Positions 63,238 through 64,000 of a stretch of DNA of 64,000 bases are shown here, one piece after another. Source of the DNA: Rhodeus uyekii (lineage: Eukaryota; Chordata; Actinopteri; Cypriniformes; Acheilognathidae). Location: contig JAWRVZ010000025.1 of the NCBI GenBank assembly GCA_037043235.1, positions 3,003,501 to 3,067,500 on the forward strand, in the 5' to 3' direction. Numbering within the stretch: the stretch's first letter is position 1; the number at the start of each line of letters is the position of its first letter. A model generated the notes under the pieces. The model did not search any database. It worked only from the letters and a program-made list of their open reading frames with translations, and was not told where the DNA came from. The position numbers were made by a program, and so were the translations under genes.

Positions 63238-64000
63238 CAGGGAGTGCAGAATTATTAGGCAAATGAGTATTTTGACCACATCATCCTCGTTATGCATGTT
63301 GTCTTACTCCAAGCTGTATAGGCTGGAAAGCCTACTACCAATTAAGCATATTAGGTGATGTGCATCTCTGTAATGAGAAGGGGTGTGGTCTAATGACATC
63401 AACACCCTATATCAGGTGTGCATAATTATTAGGCAACTTCCTTTCCTTTGGCAAAATGGGTCAAAAGAAGGACTTGACAGGCTCAGAAAAGTCAAAAATA
63501 GTGAGATATATTGCAGAGGGATGCAGCAGTCTTAAAATAGCCAAGCTTCTGAAGCGTGATCATCGAACAATCAAGCGTTTCATTCAAAATAGTCAACAGG
63601 GTTGCAAGAAGCGTGCGGAAAAACCAAGGCGCAAAATAACTGCCCGTGAACTGAGAAAAGTCAAGCGTGCAGCTGCCAAGATGCCACTTGCCACCAGTTT
63701 GCACAAGGTGTGCAATACTCAGAGACATGGCCAAGGTAAGAAAGGCAGAAAGTCGACCACCACTGAACAAGACACACAAGCTGAAACGTCAAGACTGGGC
63801 CAAGAAATATCTCAAGACTGATTTTTCTAAGGTTTTATGGACTGATGAAATGAGAGTGAGTCTTGATGGGCCCGTGGCTGGATTGGTAAAGGGCAGAGAG
63901 CTCCAGTCCGACTCAGACGCCAGCAAGGTGGAGGTGGAGTACTGGTTTAGGCTGGTATCATCAAAGATGAGCTTGTGGGGCCTTTTCGGGTTGAGGATGG
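63238..64000 (+). mobile_element. Tc1-like transposon, left part (runs off window)
   Basis: It begins CAGGGAGTGCAGAATTATTA after a TA (63236-63237). An inner repeat GTGCATAATTATTAGGCAAC at 63417-63436 echoes the outer end (GTGCAGAATTATTAGGCAAA at 63244-63263), giving a nested IR/DR-type terminus. The transposase frame follows at once. The right end lies outside the window. Confidence 0.8.
63456..64000 (+). pseudogene. Tc1-like transposase, frameshifted, partial
   Basis: An ATG at 63456 opens a frame that codes a basic paired-type DNA-binding domain (helix-turn-helix around residues 10-45, then K-R-A-E-K-P-R-R-K-I). The frame ends at 63821. From about 63705 the family-like sequence continues in another frame, where W-T-D-E near 63838 carries the first catalytic Asp. 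At least one frameshift is therefore present before the window ends. Such enzymes cut and paste at TA. Confidence 0.7.

Overview
This window reads as vertebrate nuclear DNA from a teleost, most likely a cyprinid. It has two split genes with GT-AG introns, long AT-rich intergenic tracts, large CA/TA/CT microsatellites, tRNA-derived SINEs ending in the 'CTGCTAAATG' tail usual in cyprinids, fish-type L2 LINEs, Tc1, pogo/Tigger and hAT transposons, and a degenerate retrovirus. No bacterial features or CRISPR arrays are present.

Two protein-coding genes are intact, both on the + strand. One is a complete cardiac-type sarcomeric alpha-actin (CDS 17961-20678, seven coding exons, 377 aa), with a noncoding first exon, a TATA box and a CArG box. 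The other is a complete delta-type neuronal connexin, gjd2/Cx35-36 (CDS 22360-24286, two exons, 304 aa). ACTC1 and GJD2 are also neighbours in human (15q14), so this is an old linkage. The two genes are not expected to work together: actin builds thin filaments in muscle, while Cx35/36 forms electrical synapses in neurons and retina. Shared ancestry, not shared function, explains the pairing.

Layout. 1-800: an unidentified open frame and a decayed C2H2 zinc-finger sequence. 3344-5889: a 2.5-kb DNA transposon with perfect 18-bp terminal inverted repeats, holding tandem repeats and a tRNA-Ser-like sequence. 7481-8114: a pogo/Tigger-like element with a TA duplication; a second copy lies at 44097-44422 in the opposite orientation. 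12260-13205: an interspersed repeat interrupted by a 281-bp hAT MITE with a perfect 8-bp target duplication; a related copy at 47690-48115 keeps the unfilled site. 17.2-20.9 kb: actin. 21.8-25.7 kb: gjd2 with a long 3' UTR. 26530-33559: a degraded class-I-like endogenous retrovirus on the - strand. 35.7-36.9 kb: an L2 fragment nested in a hAT element. 36.95-38.07 kb: a degenerate minisatellite with a 75-bp GT run. 48767-49159: a solo LTR with a perfect 5-bp target duplication. 52.1-54.0 kb: a broken L2 LINE. 58.1-59.0 kb: a dead Tc1 element. 63238-end: the left part of another Tc1-like element, running off the window.

Exon boundaries and protein identities of the two host genes are firm. Repeat family names are by resemblance, and element edges are approximate unless a target duplication is stated. 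No previously undescribed system is clearly demonstrated. The most unusual items are a 146-aa orphan frame in the env position of the retrovirus, its two discordant LTRs, an overlapping upstream ORF that crosses the gjd2 splice junction, and a paired 16/18-bp palindrome next to a TTAA.
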